64,000 nt of DNA from Moheibacter lacus (GCF_014042165.1 NZ_JACDZE010000001.1:704595-768594); one strand, 5' to 3'. Counted from the stretch's first letter, positions 52,344-62,468 are shown. Numbers and translations are program-made. The notes: generated by a model not told the origin, from the sequence alone.

Positions 52344-52937
52344 TTAAGAAATTATCGAAATAGGCAACTCCGGACTTTCTTCCAAATCCATCATCGCATT
52401 GATCAATTTAAACGAAAAAAAACGGTTGAAATCTTTTGGATTCACTTCTTCTTCCACTATTTTACCTAATTCTAAAAGCGATTGCCGCATGGTTCCATTT
52501 AGTAAATAAGAAGTCGGTGTAATCCAATTCTCGCCATCAAAAAACACCAAATTCGAATAGGAAGTATCGGTAATCTGGCCATTTTTCAGGATGATGATTT
52601 CGTCCTCGGTAATGGAATCTTTCATCAATTCAAATGCTGTTCTGTCTTCTGATTTGAAGCGATATTCGATGGTGTTGTTTTCCACCAATTTGATCGAATT
52701 GATTTTTCTAATTTCGTAAGGAAGCATTTCAATTTGCTCAATCTTTTCGGTGTATAAAATTCTGCATTTGAATTTACCCGTCAATTGATTTTCTGAAATA
52801 ATAATATGATTGCTTAAATCCAATTCATCGGTCAAACCGAAATTTTTATATCGGGTTTTAGTAAATCTTTCTTGATGAAATTCCAAATTGCGGATTTCGC
52901 CGTTTTGGATACAGATGGTTTCAATGAATCGGGACAT
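52344..52937 (-). CDS. pabC: Aminodeoxychorismate lyase-like class IV aminotransferase
   Basis: PLP-dependent fold-type IV protein of 197 residues that would release 4-aminobenzoate and pyruvate from aminodeoxychorismate. The PLP Lys is in EYRFKSEDR, with the loop ILKNGQITDTSYSNLVFFDG and TSYLLNGTMRQSLLE behind it. It is shorter than the ~270 of E. coli PabC, mainly at the N-terminus. Its start overlaps the pabB end by 17 bases, which supports the folate assignment. Confidence 0.88.
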   Translation of the reverse strand: MSRFIETICIQNGEIRNLEFHQERFTKTRYKNFGLTDELDLSNHIIISENQLTGKFKCRILYTEKIEQIEMLPYEIRKINSIKLVENNTIEYRFKSEDRTAFELMKDSITEDEIIILKNGQITDTSYSNLVFFDGENWITPTSYLLNGTMRQSLLELGKIVEEEVNPKDFNRFFSFKLINAMMDLEESPELPISIIS

Positions 52938-53877
52938 AGACTTTTTGAATCATTTCGTTGAATTCGTTTTCAGCATTACTTTGATGCGTGATTCCGCCAC
53001 CGCTTTTAAAAACTTTTCCTTTTGGAGTTTGTTCGATAAATCGGATCATCACAGCCGAATCTACATCATTTCCATCAAAAACCCCAAAAACACCCGTATA
53101 AAATCCTCTTTTATAAGATTCTGCCTTGCAAATGATCTCAATGGTTTTTTCTTTGGGCGCACCACAAATCGAGCCTGCCGGTAGCAATTTTTCAAAAATC
53201 GACCCGAGATTTTCAGCATAATTTTCAGGCAATTCACCTGAAATTTCTGAGCTGACTTGAAGCAGATTCTTATCGTTGGTTTGGATTTCATCGATAAATC
53301 GGAATCTGGGAACGGAGACTTTTTTTGCCACACGACTCAAATCATTTCGGATCAAATCCACAATGGTATAATGTTCAGCCATTTCCTTTTGATCTGAAAG
53401 GATTTTCTCCTTGGCATTTTCAATGGAAGCGTCGATGGTTCCTTTCATCGGATAGGAAAAAATTTTTCCATCCTTAATTTTCACAAAAGTTTCAGGTGAA
53501 AAACAAACGAATTGATCTTTCCAGTAGAATTTGTATTTGGCTTCTGAGAATTGATAAATTTCTTCCAGACTCAAATTGATTTCGATGGGCGTTTCACAGG
53601 TTAAATTGGTCAAAAAAGAATTGCCATAATGTAGATTTTGATGCACAATTTCAAATTCTTTTTGATATGTTTCAAATGAAATCGGGTATTTTTTTAGTTC
53701 AACTTTATCTTTGAATTCTTCCGAAATCGAGTCAATTTGAAATTGAATTTCATCGGTCAATTCTTCTAAAGGAATAACTTTTCCCTTTTCTTTTAAAAAG
53801 TCGATGACAAATAGAAAAGGAACTTGACGAGTGCCAAGTTCGTTCATCCTTTCAAAAATTTGATCCTGAAACAACAT
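52921..53877 (-). CDS. pabB: Aminodeoxychorismate synthase component I
   Basis: Chorismate-binding enzyme of 318 residues. Motifs: FSPETFVKI, PMKGTIDASIENA, EHYTIVDLIRNDLSRVAK, LPAGSICGAPKEKTIEII and FYTGVFGVFDG. The KGT (rather than AGT) pattern is typical of PabB over anthranilate synthase. No N-terminal glutaminase partner (PabA) is in the window. Overlaps pabC; the thioesterase follows. Confidence 0.92.
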   Translation of the reverse strand: MLFQDQIFERMNELGTRQVPFLFVIDFLKEKGKVIPLEELTDEIQFQIDSISEEFKDKVELKKYPISFETYQKEFEIVHQNLHYGNSFLTNLTCETPIEINLSLEEIYQFSEAKYKFYWKDQFVCFSPETFVKIKDGKIFSYPMKGTIDASIENAKEKILSDQKEMAEHYTIVDLIRNDLSRVAKKVSVPRFRFIDEIQTNDKNLLQVSSEISGELPENYAENLGSIFEKLLPAGSICGAPKEKTIEIICKAESYKRGFYTGVFGVFDGNDVDSAVMIRFIEQTPKGKVFKSGGGITHQSNAENEFNEMIQKVYVPIH

Positions 53878-53881
53878 GAAA

Positions 53882-54637
53882 TTAAATCCCTGGATTTCCG
53901 ATTTGGTCGATTTCCGAATAGGTAGATTGCATCAAAACATCTTTTACCATGGCATATTGCATCAAATAACCGGCAGCCATCGAAGCAAAAACACCGATGA
54001 AACAAGCGATGTATCCTACACTTGATAACAGTCCTATGACCAAGACAAATAACAAAATCATGATCCATTGCTTCTTAAAAACTTTATAGGAAGTCTTTAT
54101 CGCATCCATCCCCGAATAACCACCATAATGAATCAAATAAGGTGCGAATATCATGGAGCCCTGAATAAAAAAAATTGCGACATAGAAAATTAAATAATAG
54201 AAAACCATGAAAATTCCCATGACCGCTCCCACAGCATTGGCATCACCATAACCGGAACTTAAATCCATCAAAACAATGAATAGAATCATAGGAATATACA
54301 AAATGATAAAAAAGGCCATCAAACACAATGTGAGAATCGCATGCTTATCATAGTTTTTAAAAGCACCAAAAAAGTCCTTAAATTCGAGCGGCTCTCCTCT
54401 TTCTACTTTTTCAGCTGCAACCGAATAGCCCAACATCAGCGGAAATAAAAAAAAGAAAGCACCTATGATAGTCATTAATGATAAGGTAATCAAAAAAAGA
54501 GAAACCAATCCATAAAGGCTAAACATCAGCCATTCTTTTTTAAATATTTCAAATCCATCGGTGATGTATTTCCCGAAATCAAATTGATATCCGGATGTTA
54601 TTTTTTGGTTCACGGTTGCTACTTCTATTCGGCTCAT
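53882..54637 (-). CDS. Integral membrane protein, function unknown
   Basis: Protein of 251 residues with about six helices; a soluble start (VNQKITSGYQFDFGKYITDGFEIFKKEWLMF) leads into the membrane. The repeat-like GYSVAAEKVERGEPLEFKDFFGAFKNYDKHAIL and YSGMDAIKTSYKVFKKQWIMILL segments resemble the DUF975/GDPD-membrane-type proteins common in Bacteroidota. The stop lies 4 bases before the pabB start, so it probably opens the pab operon. Confidence 0.75.
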   Translation of the reverse strand: MSRIEVATVNQKITSGYQFDFGKYITDGFEIFKKEWLMFSLYGLVSLFLITLSLMTIIGAFFFLFPLMLGYSVAAEKVERGEPLEFKDFFGAFKNYDKHAILTLCLMAFFIILYIPMILFIVLMDLSSGYGDANAVGAVMGIFMVFYYLIFYVAIFFIQGSMIFAPYLIHYGGYSGMDAIKTSYKVFKKQWIMILLFVLVIGLLSSVGYIACFIGVFASMAAGYLMQYAMVKDVLMQSTYSEIDQIGNPGI

Positions 54638-54660
54638 TTCGCTAATCGGTTTTTGTGGGT

Positions 54661-54668
54661 TACATTTG
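54661..54668 (+). promoter_or_regulatory. -7 box TACATTTG for the nitroreductase
   Basis: Exact TAnnTTTG match 19 bases before the ATG. Confidence 0.55.
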
Positions 54669-54669
54669 T

Positions 54670-54677
54670 CAAAAATA
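54670..54677 (-). promoter_or_regulatory. -7 box TATTTTTG for the membrane protein/pab operon
   Basis: Reverse-strand TAnnTTTG match 32 bases before the gene start, placed back to back with the opposite-facing box. Confidence 0.5.
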
Positions 54678-54687
54678 AACTTTTAAG

Positions 54688-55257
54688 ATGAATCCAGAAG
54701 AATTATTCAACATAATCAAAACACGCCGTTCAGTGATGCCAACGGTTTATAGTGAAGTAGAAATTGGTCAAGAAGAATTGGAAAAGATATTGGAATCTGC
54801 CAATTGGGCACCCAATCATAAACGAACAGAGCCATGGCGATTTAAAATCATCGAAGGAAAAGGGAAACAAAGATTTGCAGATTTCATGCTGGAAAAGCAT
54901 TTGGAGATCACACCACCTGAGGCTCAAAGTGAGAGAAAGAAAGCCGCAATTGTCGATAAATGTTTACTATCAGATAAAATCATATTGATTTGTATGAAAA
55001 CTTCGCATCAATTACCGGAATGGGAAGAATTGGCGGCAACAGCAATGGCGGTCCAAAACATGTGGTTGATGTGTACGGCGATGGAGATTGGTGCTTATTG
55101 GTCTTCTCCTAGTGCGATTACCAAAATGGGTGAATTTGTGGAATTAGAAGAGGATGAAAATTGTTTTGGTATTTTTTATATGGGAAAAAGAAAAGAACCT
55201 TTGCATGAAAGTACGAGGAAACCAATTGTAGAAAAAATTGAATTTATCCGCTCATAA
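54688..55257 (+). CDS. Nitroreductase-family oxidoreductase
   Basis: FMN-dependent enzyme of 189 residues, like YdjA/nitroreductase. Motifs: IIKTRRSVMPTVYSEVEIGQEELEKILESANWAPNHKRTEPWRF (FMN phosphate site), and the later TAMAVQNMWLMCTAMEIGAYWSSP. The usual role is NAD(P)H-dependent reduction of quinones, enones or nitro-compounds; substrate not defined. Single gene. Confidence 0.9.
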   Translation: MNPEELFNIIKTRRSVMPTVYSEVEIGQEELEKILESANWAPNHKRTEPWRFKIIEGKGKQRFADFMLEKHLEITPPEAQSERKKAAIVDKCLLSDKIILICMKTSHQLPEWEELAATAMAVQNMWLMCTAMEIGAYWSSPSAITKMGEFVELEEDENCFGIFYMGKRKEPLHESTRKPIVEKIEFIRS

Positions 55258-55325
55258 TTTAGCCCGAAAATATTATAATATTTAATTTTACGCGGAATTT
55301 AACTTTAAGTAAAATTGAAATCGAA

Positions 55326-56504
55326 ATGAAAAAACTTATCTGTTTCATCTTCCTTTCGGGATTTTTTATCTCAAATGCACAAACCGTCGACAGCAATGGT
55401 AATCTTCAATACAATAGTCATCGGTATTTAAAAGCCAGACCCAATGCGGACCGACTTCAAGGTTGGTACATTTCCGGCACCAATAGTTTGCAATTTAACC
55501 AAGCCGCATTTTCAAATTGGATAGCTGGTGGTGTGAATTCTTATGCTTTGACTGCCAATGTAGATTATGAATTTAATTTGACAAGAGGTCGTCATATTTG
55601 GGACAACCGTATTTTATTGAATTATGGCGTTTTAAGGAATGAAGGAGAAGATTATAGAAAGTCCAATGATGTGATAGACCTGAGTTCTTCTTATGGTTAT
55701 GAATTTATCCGTCATTTTTATTTGAAGGCTGCTACCAATTTCAAAACTCAATTTTCTGAAGGTTTGGATTATGCAATTCAAGACAGCATCACGGGTGATT
55801 ACAAAAAGATTTCCAACTTTATGGCACCGGCCTATTGGTCCATGGGTCTTGGTATTGACTATAAACCCAATGAAAATTTTCAGGTGAACTTTCATCCTTT
55901 AACTTCCCGATTTACTTTTGTAATGGATGAGGATTTACAAACGAAAGGTAATTTCGGATTAAAAGCAGATGGAGACAAATATTTTCATGAATTTGGTGCT
56001 TATTTGGGCGCTCGATATAAAATTAATTTCCTGAAAACGATGTCTTATGACAGTAGATTGGGCATCTACTCTAATTATAAGGATGAACCATTTAATATGG
56101 ACATTGCTTACCAAGGCGTTCTGGACATGAAAATCAACAGTTTTTTAGGTGCACAGGCTACCATTAATTTATATTATGATGAGGATCAAATTAAGAAAAC
56201 ACAGTTGAAACAAACACTGGGAGTAGGATTGGCTTATAAATTCAATAATTCTGAAAAATTGAAATTAAGAGTGGAAAATTTACCACCTCCTCCGACTTTG
56301 GAAGAACTAAACAAAGCAGTGATCGATGCGCAAAACGATGTGATCAAAGCCAATGAAAAATTAAAAGATGCCCAACAAAAAGTGGATGAGGCTACTCAAG
56401 AAGTGAAAGAAGCAACAGAAAATCTGGAAGTAATCACGGAAGAAATTGAAGGCACGCTTCCTCCTCCTCCTCCTGCACCACCGGTGCCTTCAGAAAACGA
56501 TTGA
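55326..56504 (+). CDS. DUF3078 outer-membrane protein with coiled-coil, polyproline tail
   Basis: Protein of 392 residues. Signal peptide (FFISNAQ), then a DUF3078-type beta-barrel-like body starting GWYISGTNSLQFNQAAFSNWIAGGVNSYALTANVDYEF, with many alternating aromatic strands. Unusually it continues, after LPPPPTLEELNKAV, with a ~60-residue heptad-like coiled coil (AQNDVIKANEKLKDAQQKV...) and a polyproline end PPPPPAPPVPSEND. The core of the family is probably an outer-membrane barrel; the tail may bind periplasmic or peptidoglycan partners. A one-mismatch -7 box (TAACTTTA) lies 18 bases upstream. Confidence 0.85.
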   Translation: MKKLICFIFLSGFFISNAQTVDSNGNLQYNSHRYLKARPNADRLQGWYISGTNSLQFNQAAFSNWIAGGVNSYALTANVDYEFNLTRGRHIWDNRILLNYGVLRNEGEDYRKSNDVIDLSSSYGYEFIRHFYLKAATNFKTQFSEGLDYAIQDSITGDYKKISNFMAPAYWSMGLGIDYKPNENFQVNFHPLTSRFTFVMDEDLQTKGNFGLKADGDKYFHEFGAYLGARYKINFLKTMSYDSRLGIYSNYKDEPFNMDIAYQGVLDMKINSFLGAQATINLYYDEDQIKKTQLKQTLGVGLAYKFNNSEKLKLRVENLPPPPTLEELNKAVIDAQNDVIKANEKLKDAQQKVDEATQEVKEATENLEVITEEIEGTLPPPPPAPPVPSEND

Positions 56505-56525
56505 TCAATTCATGATAAATGATTT

Positions 56526-56554
56526 AAGGACAGCTTTCAGGCTGTCCTTTTTTA
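56526..56554 (+). terminator. Intrinsic terminator
   Basis: AAGGACAGC / GCTGTCCTT, 9-bp stem, loop TTTCAG, followed by TTTTT. Confidence 0.9.
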
Positions 56555-56591
56555 TTGTTCGTTAACCTCTAAGATTGATTCATTTTAGTTT

Positions 56592-56695
56592 GATTTAAGT
56601 CTTCTATTCCTAAATCAAATTCTTGATTTTTTAAAAAAAACTTATCAAATTGAATGAATTCAGATCGATCTTAAATCTTAATGTTTTTATATCGA
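56592..56695. repeat. ~100-bp intergenic repeat, copy B
   Basis: Second copy of the element at 39906-40008, again between convergent genes; its palindrome is AATCAA ATTC TTGATT. The rest of this 321-base gap holds two terminators. Confidence 0.68.
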
Positions 56696-56773
56696 ACGTT
56701 AAAGTGGAATCTGACTTGGAACGCTAAAAGATAATTTTTCATTCAGATTAGACTTGGATGTCAAAAAATAGAT

Positions 56774-56804
56774 AGCAAAAAGCCACCTCGATTGAGATGG
56801 CTTT
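56774..56804 (-). terminator. Terminator of the atp operon
   Basis: AAAGCCATCTC / GAGGTGGCTTT read on the minus strand, loop AATC, followed by TTTTGC. Confidence 0.78.
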
Positions 56805-56825
56805 CCCTTCATTTTAAATTTTATT

Positions 56826-57698
56826 TTAAGCATCCAAAGCTTCTGCTCCACCCACGATTTCGAGGATCTCGTTAGTGATGGCTGCTTGACGCTCTTTGTT
56901 GTATTGTAATACCAGTTCTTTACGAAGTGCATCTGCGTTGTCCGTTGCTTTGTGCATTGCCGTCATACGCGCTCCATGTTCAGCTGCATTGGAATCCAAA
57001 AGCGCTTTGTACAATTGGGTTTTCAATGTTTGAGGAATCAAATCGGTTACGATTTTTTCTTTCGATGGTTCGAAGATGTAATCGACTGATGAACTTGTAG
57101 ATTCGACATTTTCCGTTTGGATTTGAACCGGAAGATACTGCTCGTCCATCACGATTTGAGTCGCCGCATTTTTGAATTGGTTGTAGACAATTCGTACTTG
57201 GTCAAATTCGCCCGAAGCAAATTTCTCCGTGATTTCTTCCGAAATCAAAGCGATTTCATCAAAACTCAAATTGTCCCAAATCGATGAACTGTTTTTGTAA
57301 ACCGTAGCTTGTTTGCGCAACAAATCATGTCCTTTTTTTCCGATGCTCAACACCGAAATATCAATTCCTCTATCTTTAGATTCGGAAATAATGGCATTGG
57401 CTTTTTTGATGATATTTGAATTAAAAGCACCCGCCAAACCACGGTTGGAAGTAACTACGACCAACAATAGTTTTTTCACCTCGCGCTGAACCGTCAATTC
57501 TCCTCCGGCACTTGCGTCCAAAGTGGAACTGATGTTAGAAAGGATATCGCGTAATTTGTTTGCATACGGACGAAGCTGTGTTACCGCATCTTGAGCACGT
57601 TTCAATTTAGCAGCCGAAACCATTTTCATGGCACTCGTAATCTGCATCGTTGATCCGACCGAGGTAATCCTGCTTCGTATTTCTTTTAAGTTTGCCAT
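56826..57698 (-). CDS. atpG: ATP synthase gamma subunit
   Basis: Central rotor shaft of F1, 290 residues. Starts MANLKEIRSRITSVGSTMQITSAMKMVSAAKLKRA and ends ARMTAMHKATDNADALRKELVLQYNKERQAAITNEILEIVGGAEAL, the two helices that turn within the alpha/beta ring. It is the last gene of the operon; atpD and atpC do not follow, which is usual in Bacteroidota. Confidence 0.97.
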   Translation of the reverse strand: MANLKEIRSRITSVGSTMQITSAMKMVSAAKLKRAQDAVTQLRPYANKLRDILSNISSTLDASAGGELTVQREVKKLLLVVVTSNRGLAGAFNSNIIKKANAIISESKDRGIDISVLSIGKKGHDLLRKQATVYKNSSSIWDNLSFDEIALISEEITEKFASGEFDQVRIVYNQFKNAATQIVMDEQYLPVQIQTENVESTSSSVDYIFEPSKEKIVTDLIPQTLKTQLYKALLDSNAAEHGARMTAMHKATDNADALRKELVLQYNKERQAAITNEILEIVGGAEALDA

Positions 57699-57770
57699 TC
57701 TTTAATGTATAATGTACAATGACTTATAGTTTATGAACCCTCTCAAGGAAAGGGTTCATATTTATTCTGA

Positions 57771-59348
57771 TTAATTATAAGGTGCAGTCGTATCGTTGAT
57801 AATTGTTTTCAATTTATCTACGATTTCGTCTGAATATTTTCCTTGTCTCAATTCGGCCAACAAATCACCGTATTGACTTCTCAATAACGATAAGAAGTTA
57901 TCCTGCCATTCTTTTACTTTCCCAACCGGAACGTTTTTCAACATACCGTTTGTTCCTGCCATAATGATGGCTACTTGTTCTTCTACCGGAATTGGTGAAT
58001 TTACGTTTTGCTTCAAAATCTCCACGTTGCGCTCTCCTTTCCCGATTACCGACATCGTAGCCGCATCCAAATCAGAACCGAATTTTGCAAAGGCTTCCAG
58101 TTCACGGTATTGCGCTTGGTCTAATTTCAAGGTTCCCGAAACTTTTTTCATCGGTTTGGTTTGTGCATTACCACCCACACGCGATACGGAAATACCTACG
58201 TTAATCGCCGGACGGATACCCGAGTTAAACAAATCGGACTCCAAGAAAATCTGACCGTCTGTAATCGAAATCACGTTGGTTGGGATATAAGCCGATACGT
58301 CACCTGCTTGGGTTTCGATGATTGGAAGGGCAGTTAAAGAACCTCCCCCTTTTACGATTCCTTTCAAAGACTCCGGTAAGTCGTTCATTTCAGCAGCTAC
58401 TTTATCGTCACCGATTACTTTTGCCGCACGCTCCAACAAACGAGAGTGCAAGTAGAAAACGTCACCCGGATATGCCTCACGTCCCGGTGGACGACGTAAC
58501 AACAAGGAAACCTCACGGTAAGCTACCGCTTGTTTGGATAAATCATCGTATACTACCAAAGCCGGACGACCTGTATCACGGAAGAATTCTCCGATCGCAG
58601 CACCTGCCATTGGCGCATAAACCTGCATAGGAGCCGGGTCAGAAGCGTTAGCCGCTACAACAACTGTATATTTATCGGCTCCGTGTGCTTGTAATGTATT
58701 TAAAATTTGTGCAACGGTAGAGCCTTTTTGTCCAACTGCAACATAGATACAGTAAACAGGCTCCCCTCTGTCGTAAAATTCTTTTTGATTCAAAATGGCA
58801 TCCAATGCAACCGAAGTCTTACCTGTTTGACGGTCACCGATGATCAACTCACGCTGTCCACGTCCGATCGGAATCATCGAGTCAATCGCCACGATACCTG
58901 TTTGCAAAGGTTCGTTTACCGGTTGACGATAGATAACTCCCGGTGCTTTACGCTCGATTGGCATTTCATAAAGTTGTCCTTCGATCGGTCCTTTTCCATC
59001 GATTGGGTTACCCAACATATCGACCACACGACCTAGCATTCCTTCTCCTACGCGGATGGATGTAATTCGGTTGGTGCGTTTTACGGTATCACCTTCTTTG
59101 ATTTCTTTGGATTGACCTAGCAAAACGACCCCAACGTTGTCCTCTTCCAAGTTCAAAACCATTCCTTCTAGACCATTGGAAAATTCGACTAACTCACCCA
59201 TTTGAGCATTGTCAAGTCCGTAAACACGGGCAATACCGTCTCCAACACTAAGTACAGTTCCTACTTCAGACATTTCTACATTTACGTCAAAGTTGGAAAG
59301 TTGTTGCTTTAAGATCGCTGAAACTTCAGCCGGTTTTATTTCTGCCAT
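57771..59348 (-). CDS. atpA: ATP synthase alpha subunit
   Basis: Non-catalytic nucleotide-binding subunit of F1, 525 residues. P-loop [58 protein letters not shown] and the C-terminal domain are canonical. atpG starts 72 bases downstream and atpH ends 70 bases upstream. Confidence 0.98.
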   Translation of the reverse strand: MAEIKPAEVSAILKQQLSNFDVNVEMSEVGTVLSVGDGIARVYGLDNAQMGELVEFSNGLEGMVLNLEEDNVGVVLLGQSKEIKEGDTVKRTNRITSIRVGEGMLGRVVDMLGNPIDGKGPIEGQLYEMPIERKAPGVIYRQPVNEPLQTGIVAIDSMIPIGRGQRELIIGDRQTGKTSVALDAILNQKEFYDRGEPVYCIYVAVGQKGSTVAQILNTLQAHGADKYTVVVAANASDPAPMQVYAPMAGAAIGEFFRDTGRPALVVYDDLSKQAVAYREVSLLLRRPPGREAYPGDVFYLHSRLLERAAKVIGDDKVAAEMNDLPESLKGIVKGGGSLTALPIIETQAGDVSAYIPTNVISITDGQIFLESDLFNSGIRPAINVGISVSRVGGNAQTKPMKKVSGTLKLDQAQYRELEAFAKFGSDLDAATMSVIGKGERNVEILKQNVNSPIPVEEQVAIIMAGTNGMLKNVPVGKVKEWQDNFLSLLRSQYGDLLAELRQGKYSDEIVDKLKTIINDTTAPYN

Positions 59349-59418
59349 TTTAATTTGTTTAAAAATTAATTTTCAAGTTTATAAAGTACTTGCAACTTAT
59401 TATTTGATTGCTAAATCT

Positions 59419-59979
59419 TTAGATTTTAGCAACGTAATCGTTTATTTCAAATTCTTTTTTCAGTTTGTTCAATCTCGATCTTACGCTGGTGTCGATTTGT
59501 TTGTCTCCCACACGTAAAATGAAACCGCCTATCAAATCCGGATTGATTTTGTTTTCAATTTTATAGGTGAAATTTTCACCCATCGTGGATTTGGCTTTGC
59601 TCAAAATATCCTGAACCAATCCATCATTTAATTCAGTTGCCGTAATCACTTCAGCAGTACGAACATTATTGGATTTGTCATAGATTTCGTTGAATTGTGT
59701 AGCGATTTGTTTTAACATTCCTTCTCTTCTTTGGTCGATGACCAATTTGATGAAGTTTTGGGAAGCAGGCGAAAAGTCTTTGAACAATTCTTTTGCAATC
59801 GCATTTTTCTTTCTCGAATCCAAAACGGGAGAACTTAAAAACTGCGCCAATTCACGACTGGATTGAATCGAATTTTTCAAATCTTCCATTTCCTGGTTGA
59901 TTTCAGCCCCTTTTCCGGTTTCGGTTGCGAACTGCATCAAACCTTTTGCGTATCGTTTAGCTGCGCGAAATCCTGCCAT
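59419..59979 (-). CDS. atpH: ATP synthase delta subunit
   Basis: Peripheral-stalk cap of 186 residues joining F1 to the b dimer. Typical start RAAKRYAKGLMQFATETG and C-terminal NPDLIGGFILRVGDKQIDTSVRSRLNKLKKEF. It follows atpF by 1 base. Confidence 0.94.
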   Translation of the reverse strand: MAGFRAAKRYAKGLMQFATETGKGAEINQEMEDLKNSIQSSRELAQFLSSPVLDSRKKNAIAKELFKDFSPASQNFIKLVIDQRREGMLKQIATQFNEIYDKSNNVRTAEVITATELNDGLVQDILSKAKSTMGENFTYKIENKINPDLIGGFILRVGDKQIDTSVRSRLNKLKKEFEINDYVAKI

Positions 59980-59980
59980 T

Positions 59981-60481
59981 TTAGTTCAATTTTGCGTCGT
60001 TAATGATTTCTTTCGCCAAAGCTTCTTGAGCTGATTTGTCGCTCAATTCTTTTCTCAATACTTTTTCCGCTACATCGATTGACAATTGCGCCACTTGATT
60101 TTTCAAATCGGTCATTGCAGCTGCTTTTTCGTTATTGATTGCAATTTTTGCGTTTTCCACCAATCGGTCAGCAGAAGCTTGGGCCGTTTCTTTAGCTTGA
60201 GCGATGATGCTGTCTTTTGCTTCTCTCGCTTCTTTTAAAATAGAATCACGTTCGATTTTGGCTTCTTTTAAAATTTTATCGTTTTCCGCTTTTAAAAGTG
60301 CCATTTCTTCGCGTGCTTTTTTTGCTTCATTTAAAGCATCCTCGATGGATTTCTCTCTTTCATTAACTGCATTTAAAATCGGCTTCCAAGCAAATTTCTT
60401 CATGAGAATGATCAATGCCAAGAATAGCAAAGTCTGCCAGAAGAATAGTCCGAACGAAAAATCATTGATTAATTTTTCCAT
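59981..60481 (-). CDS. atpF: ATP synthase b subunit
   Basis: Peripheral-stalk protein of 166 residues: an N-terminal membrane helix (FFWQTLLFLALIILMKKF) followed by a long charged helix (AVNEREKSIEDALNEAKKAREEMALLKAEND...). It anchors delta to Fo. Short gap to atpE upstream (89 bases). Confidence 0.95.
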   Translation of the reverse strand: MEKLINDFSFGLFFWQTLLFLALIILMKKFAWKPILNAVNEREKSIEDALNEAKKAREEMALLKAENDKILKEAKIERDSILKEAREAKDSIIAQAKETAQASADRLVENAKIAINNEKAAAMTDLKNQVAQLSIDVAEKVLRKELSDKSAQEALAKEIINDAKLN

Positions 60482-60570
60482 TTTATAATATCTTAATTTA
60501 TTTTACAAATAGTTTAATTTGAAAAACCTGCTGTAACCAACCGTTACAGCAGAATTTCATTTTTGTCTGA

Positions 60571-60780
<210 letters not shown>

Positions 60781-60809
60781 TTAAACTAAAAATTAATTTC
60801 TCTTTTTAA

Positions 60810-62027
60810 TTAATGCGCCTCTTCGTGCTCGTGTGCATGCTCTGCAGATGCAAATCCGAAATATAACGCAGACAACATCGTAAAGATATAAGCCTGCAAT
60901 AAGGCTACTAATACTTTAATCAACACGATCACAAATGTCAATGCAAATGAAAGTGTTCCTCCTATCCAACTTTGGAATATAAAAATCAATCCAATCAAAC
61001 TCATCAAAACGATGTGTCCCGCAGCCATATTGGCATAAAGACGAATCAATAATGAAAATGGCTTGATGAAAATCCCTAAAATTTCAATCGGAATCAAAAT
61101 GATATACAAAGGCACTTTTGCGTACCAAGGCATCGAATCTCCTAGTGGATCAAAAATATGCAACCAATAGTCTTTCTTTCCTGTGAAATTGGTGATCAAA
61201 AATGTCATGATCGCCAAAGCAAATGTAAAAGCGATGTTTCCCGTCACGTTTACTCCTAGCGGCGTCAATCCAAACATGTTCAAAATCCAAATGAAGAAAA
61301 ACACGGTCAATAAAAATGGCATGTATTTTTTATAATGCTTCTCACCGATGTTTGGAACGGCGATTTCATCTTTAATGTACATGACAATTGGCTCGAAAAA
61401 TCTTCCAACTCCTTTCGGAACTCCGCCTGTTTTAGCATAAGATTTCGCTAAGCTCCCAAATAACCAAAGCATTAAAAGTCCAGTTAGGATAATCATTACA
61501 ACGTTTTTAGTAATTGACATATCCAATGGTTTTTCATTGGTAATTACTTTTTCAGGATTTCCTTTTGCATCTTTTTTGATTACAACTTCACCAGTAGTTT
61601 TATCTTTCAAAGGCTCTCCAAACATCCCGAACATTCCTTCTTTTACAACTTTATCTACCTTATCAATCGTTCCGGCAGCATCAGTTTTATAAATTTTCCC
61701 ATGATACAATTTGTAGTAAGAACCATCTTTTTCAACTACATTTTTACCATGGTCAAATTCTGAAGAGCTAAAAATCTTCAATCCATTGTCGAACAAAATC
61801 ACAGGTAAAGGAAATCCATAGTAATGACCTTCCTTATCTCCTAAAAATGTAAAATCGTGAGAATCCATCAAGTGATGCCCTATCACTTCTTTGACTTCCT
61901 TCCTCATCGACTCTTTCTCACTCAACTGCCCGTCAGCAACTTCATGTCCATTTGGCGAAGCAAATGCAAACATTTGAAAAACCAAAACAAAGCAAAGCGT
62001 AAATAATTGGCGCATAGGATTTATCAT
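60810..62027 (-). CDS. atpB: ATP synthase a subunit with long exported N-terminus
   Basis: Stator channel of Fo, 405 residues versus about 270 in E. coli. A signal-peptide-like start (LFTLCFVLVFQMFAFAS) and about 150 polar residues precede the membrane part, which has the essential Arg in FSLLIRLYANMAAGHIVL and the last helices ending HAHEHEEAH. The extra N-terminal domain is typical of Bacteroidota; its task on the periplasmic side is unknown. atpE follows 47 bases downstream. Confidence 0.95.
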   Translation of the reverse strand: MINPMRQLFTLCFVLVFQMFAFASPNGHEVADGQLSEKESMRKEVKEVIGHHLMDSHDFTFLGDKEGHYYGFPLPVILFDNGLKIFSSSEFDHGKNVVEKDGSYYKLYHGKIYKTDAAGTIDKVDKVVKEGMFGMFGEPLKDKTTGEVVIKKDAKGNPEKVITNEKPLDMSITKNVVMIILTGLLMLWLFGSLAKSYAKTGGVPKGVGRFFEPIVMYIKDEIAVPNIGEKHYKKYMPFLLTVFFFIWILNMFGLTPLGVNVTGNIAFTFALAIMTFLITNFTGKKDYWLHIFDPLGDSMPWYAKVPLYIILIPIEILGIFIKPFSLLIRLYANMAAGHIVLMSLIGLIFIFQSWIGGTLSFALTFVIVLIKVLVALLQAYIFTMLSALYFGFASAEHAHEHEEAH

Positions 62028-62069
62028 TAACCTCTTTTTTGTGGCGCAAACTTAAGATAAGTTTCCCAA

Positions 62070-62468
62070 TTAACGAAACCTATTTTTCTGCTTTTCGTCA
62101 TCTTTTTCTTTTAATAATTTTTTTGCGACAAACCACGTAATTAAAATTAAACTAATAAGATACAAAACTAAGAAAGAAAATTTAAACTCGTTTTCCCTCC
62201 AATTCACAAAGCTATTCATGAATAATTTAGCCGAAAACAACTTTAAAACCACAATTATCAAAAATATATATCCTAAAAATTCTCTGTATTTTTTTTCCAA
62301 TAACTCAATGACCGTCATGGTAATCATCAATACCAGAAAGGTGAATACATAAATAGAAATGAAATAGGGCTTATGAATTTTAAATACCCATTCCATCAAT
62401 AGGTAATGGGACAAAATACAAACCAGTAAAATGATCATGGCAGTAAAAGCATTCTTTGTCAACCTCAT
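62070..62468 (-). CDS. Four-helix membrane protein in the AtpI position
   Basis: Protein of 132 residues with four hydrophobic helices (AMIILLVCILSHYLLMEWVF, FISIYVFTFLVLMITMTVIEL, FLGYIFLIIVVLKLFSA, FLVLYLISLILITWFVA) and a basic Lys/Arg/Asp end. I start it at ATG 62468, which overlaps the atpZ stop as ATGA; a longer in-frame start inside atpZ is improbable. Position between atpZ and atpB suggests a factor helping c-ring or Fo assembly, as AtpI does elsewhere. Confidence 0.8.
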   Translation of the reverse strand: MRLTKNAFTAMIILLVCILSHYLLMEWVFKIHKPYFISIYVFTFLVLMITMTVIELLEKKYREFLGYIFLIIVVLKLFSAKLFMNSFVNWRENEFKFSFLVLYLISLILITWFVAKKLLKEKDDEKQKNRFR

